DNA of 64,000 nt from Paraspadella gotoi (Eukaryota; Chaetognatha). The stretch lies in the NCBI GenBank assembly GCA_051294375.1, contig CM119263.1:11819130-11883129 (forward strand), written 5' to 3'. Made by a program: the position numbers and the translations under genes. Shown one piece after another: positions 63,100 to 64,000 of this stretch. The notes under the pieces are model-generated. The model was not told the DNA's origin and did no database searches. It saw only the letters and a program-made list of their open reading frames with translations. Each line of letters begins with the position of its first letter. The first letter of the stretch is position 1.

Positions 63100-63450
63100 A
63101 GCTTTGGGTGTCTTTTTTTTTTCTTTTTTAATAGTTTCAATTTTTTTTTCTTTATTACGACTTTACGTTCTTCCTTTGCTTCTCTTTTTTTTCTTTAACA
63201 TCCTCTCTTCATTTTTTTTTCCCCTTTACTTTCTTTTCCTTTCCATTCTCCCCTATTCCTTTCTTTCCATTTCTTGTCTCAATTTGTTTCAATTCGTTCA
63301 CTCGTTTATTTTTATTCTTTTCTTACACTTTCCTTCTTTTCTTTCTCGATTATTTTTTGGCTTCATTTGTTGTCGAGTGGAGACGTGACTCGACGAGACG
63401 CTTTGGCGCTATTTTCCGGAAGGATCCCTTTTCTGGTCCTCATCCCTAAA
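63100..63450. other. T-rich stretch, no gene seen
   Basis: Pyrimidine-rich DNA. The open frames over it are Phe/Leu/Ser-rich translations of T-rich sequence. Confidence 0.6.
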
Positions 63451-63655
63451 CTTAATTGTAACCTTAGTCGCCAACCTTAATCCTAATTAAATCCCTAACC
63501 TTAATCCCTAATTTTAATCCCTAATCATTACCTCAATCCCTAACCTTATCTCTCAACCCAAATCTCTTAAATTCTAATCCCTAACCAAAACTCTAAGCTA
63601 AGCCCTATCCCTAATACCTTACCTAATAATTATTCCTTACCCCTAACTTAATCTT
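63450..63655 (+). repeat. degenerate CCTAA tract
   Basis: Long series of ATCCCTAACCTTA-like words with 10-14 base irregular spacing. Fourth tract of this class. Confidence 0.8.
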
Positions 63656-63845
63656 GAAAGGCTTACTTCTGAATTTAAGCGCTTGTAACGGATATAGACG
63701 ACGCTTTTATGTCATTGTCTTTCCATGGACAATACTAAGAAAGAGAAAAGTGTTAAAAAAAAGTTTTGTTATTTAAATCGCGCTTTATCTAGTTCTAGTT
63801 CGAATGAGAAGGATGAGATGAAGAGTATGTAATATGTATGTATTT

Positions 63846-63895
63846 ATGTATGTATGTATGTATGTATGTATGTATGTATGTATGTATGTATGTAT
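63846..63895 (+). repeat. (TATG)n microsatellite
   Basis: About 12 TATG units. Confidence 0.97.
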
Positions 63896-64000
63896 AAAGA
63901 GAAGGCAAAGAAAGAAAAAGAGAAAATTTTGTTCAAAACAAAGAAAGAAAGACAGAGAGAAGGACGCGACCGACTGAACGCTCCTTTCCCTTTCCTCCCC

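Overview
This window is a piece of nuclear genome from an intron-rich invertebrate animal, most likely an arthropod, though the sequence alone does not settle the lineage. The evidence is spliceosomal exons with good GT/AG borders and consistent phases, AT-rich introns, a very high load of (CT)n/(GA)n and other microsatellites, an LTR retrotransposon, and small dispersed repeats. Three runs of N (13813-13837, 15428-15437, 18681-18705) mark assembly gaps.

The main gene is the middle part of an afadin/canoe (AFDN) orthologue on the + strand. Seven phase-compatible exons were found between 5712 and 34925. They encode the end of the second Ras-association domain and its basic tail, a Pro/Gly/Ser linker, the complete FHA domain split over two exons, and a long His/Asn/Gln/Pro-rich and Ala-rich linker. 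That linker stops just where the DIL domain should begin. The first exons (RA1 and most of RA2) and the DIL and PDZ exons were not found. They probably lie outside the window.

The 23-kb intron between the third and fourth afadin exons holds a complete nested gene on the - strand (11456-15885). It has five exons and encodes a 154-residue calmodulin-like protein with four EF-hands. Apart from this gene the intron is microsatellites, a degenerate 15-bp minisatellite, telomere-like CCTAA tracts and two inverted duplications next to assembly gaps.

From 34926 to 57917 no recognisable conserved domain is visible. There are three GC-rich, coding-like islands on the + strand (about 43.5, 46.1 and 47.6 kb) that may be exons of an unidentified gene or unusual afadin exons. 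The rest is CT microsatellites, two tRNA-promoter-like SINE candidates, copies of a dispersed ~200-bp repeat, and a pair of related repeat copies at 36.7 and 56.3 kb.

At 57918-62831 lies an LTR retrotransposon on the - strand. It has terminal TG/CA, a CTTCCC target-site duplication, a TGGCGCCCAA primer-binding site and a purine tract, but no visible gag-pol, so it is non-autonomous or decayed. It sits exactly at the end of a coding-like - strand segment (62838-63020). The last kilobase is T-rich DNA, a CCTAA-type tract and a (TATG)n microsatellite.
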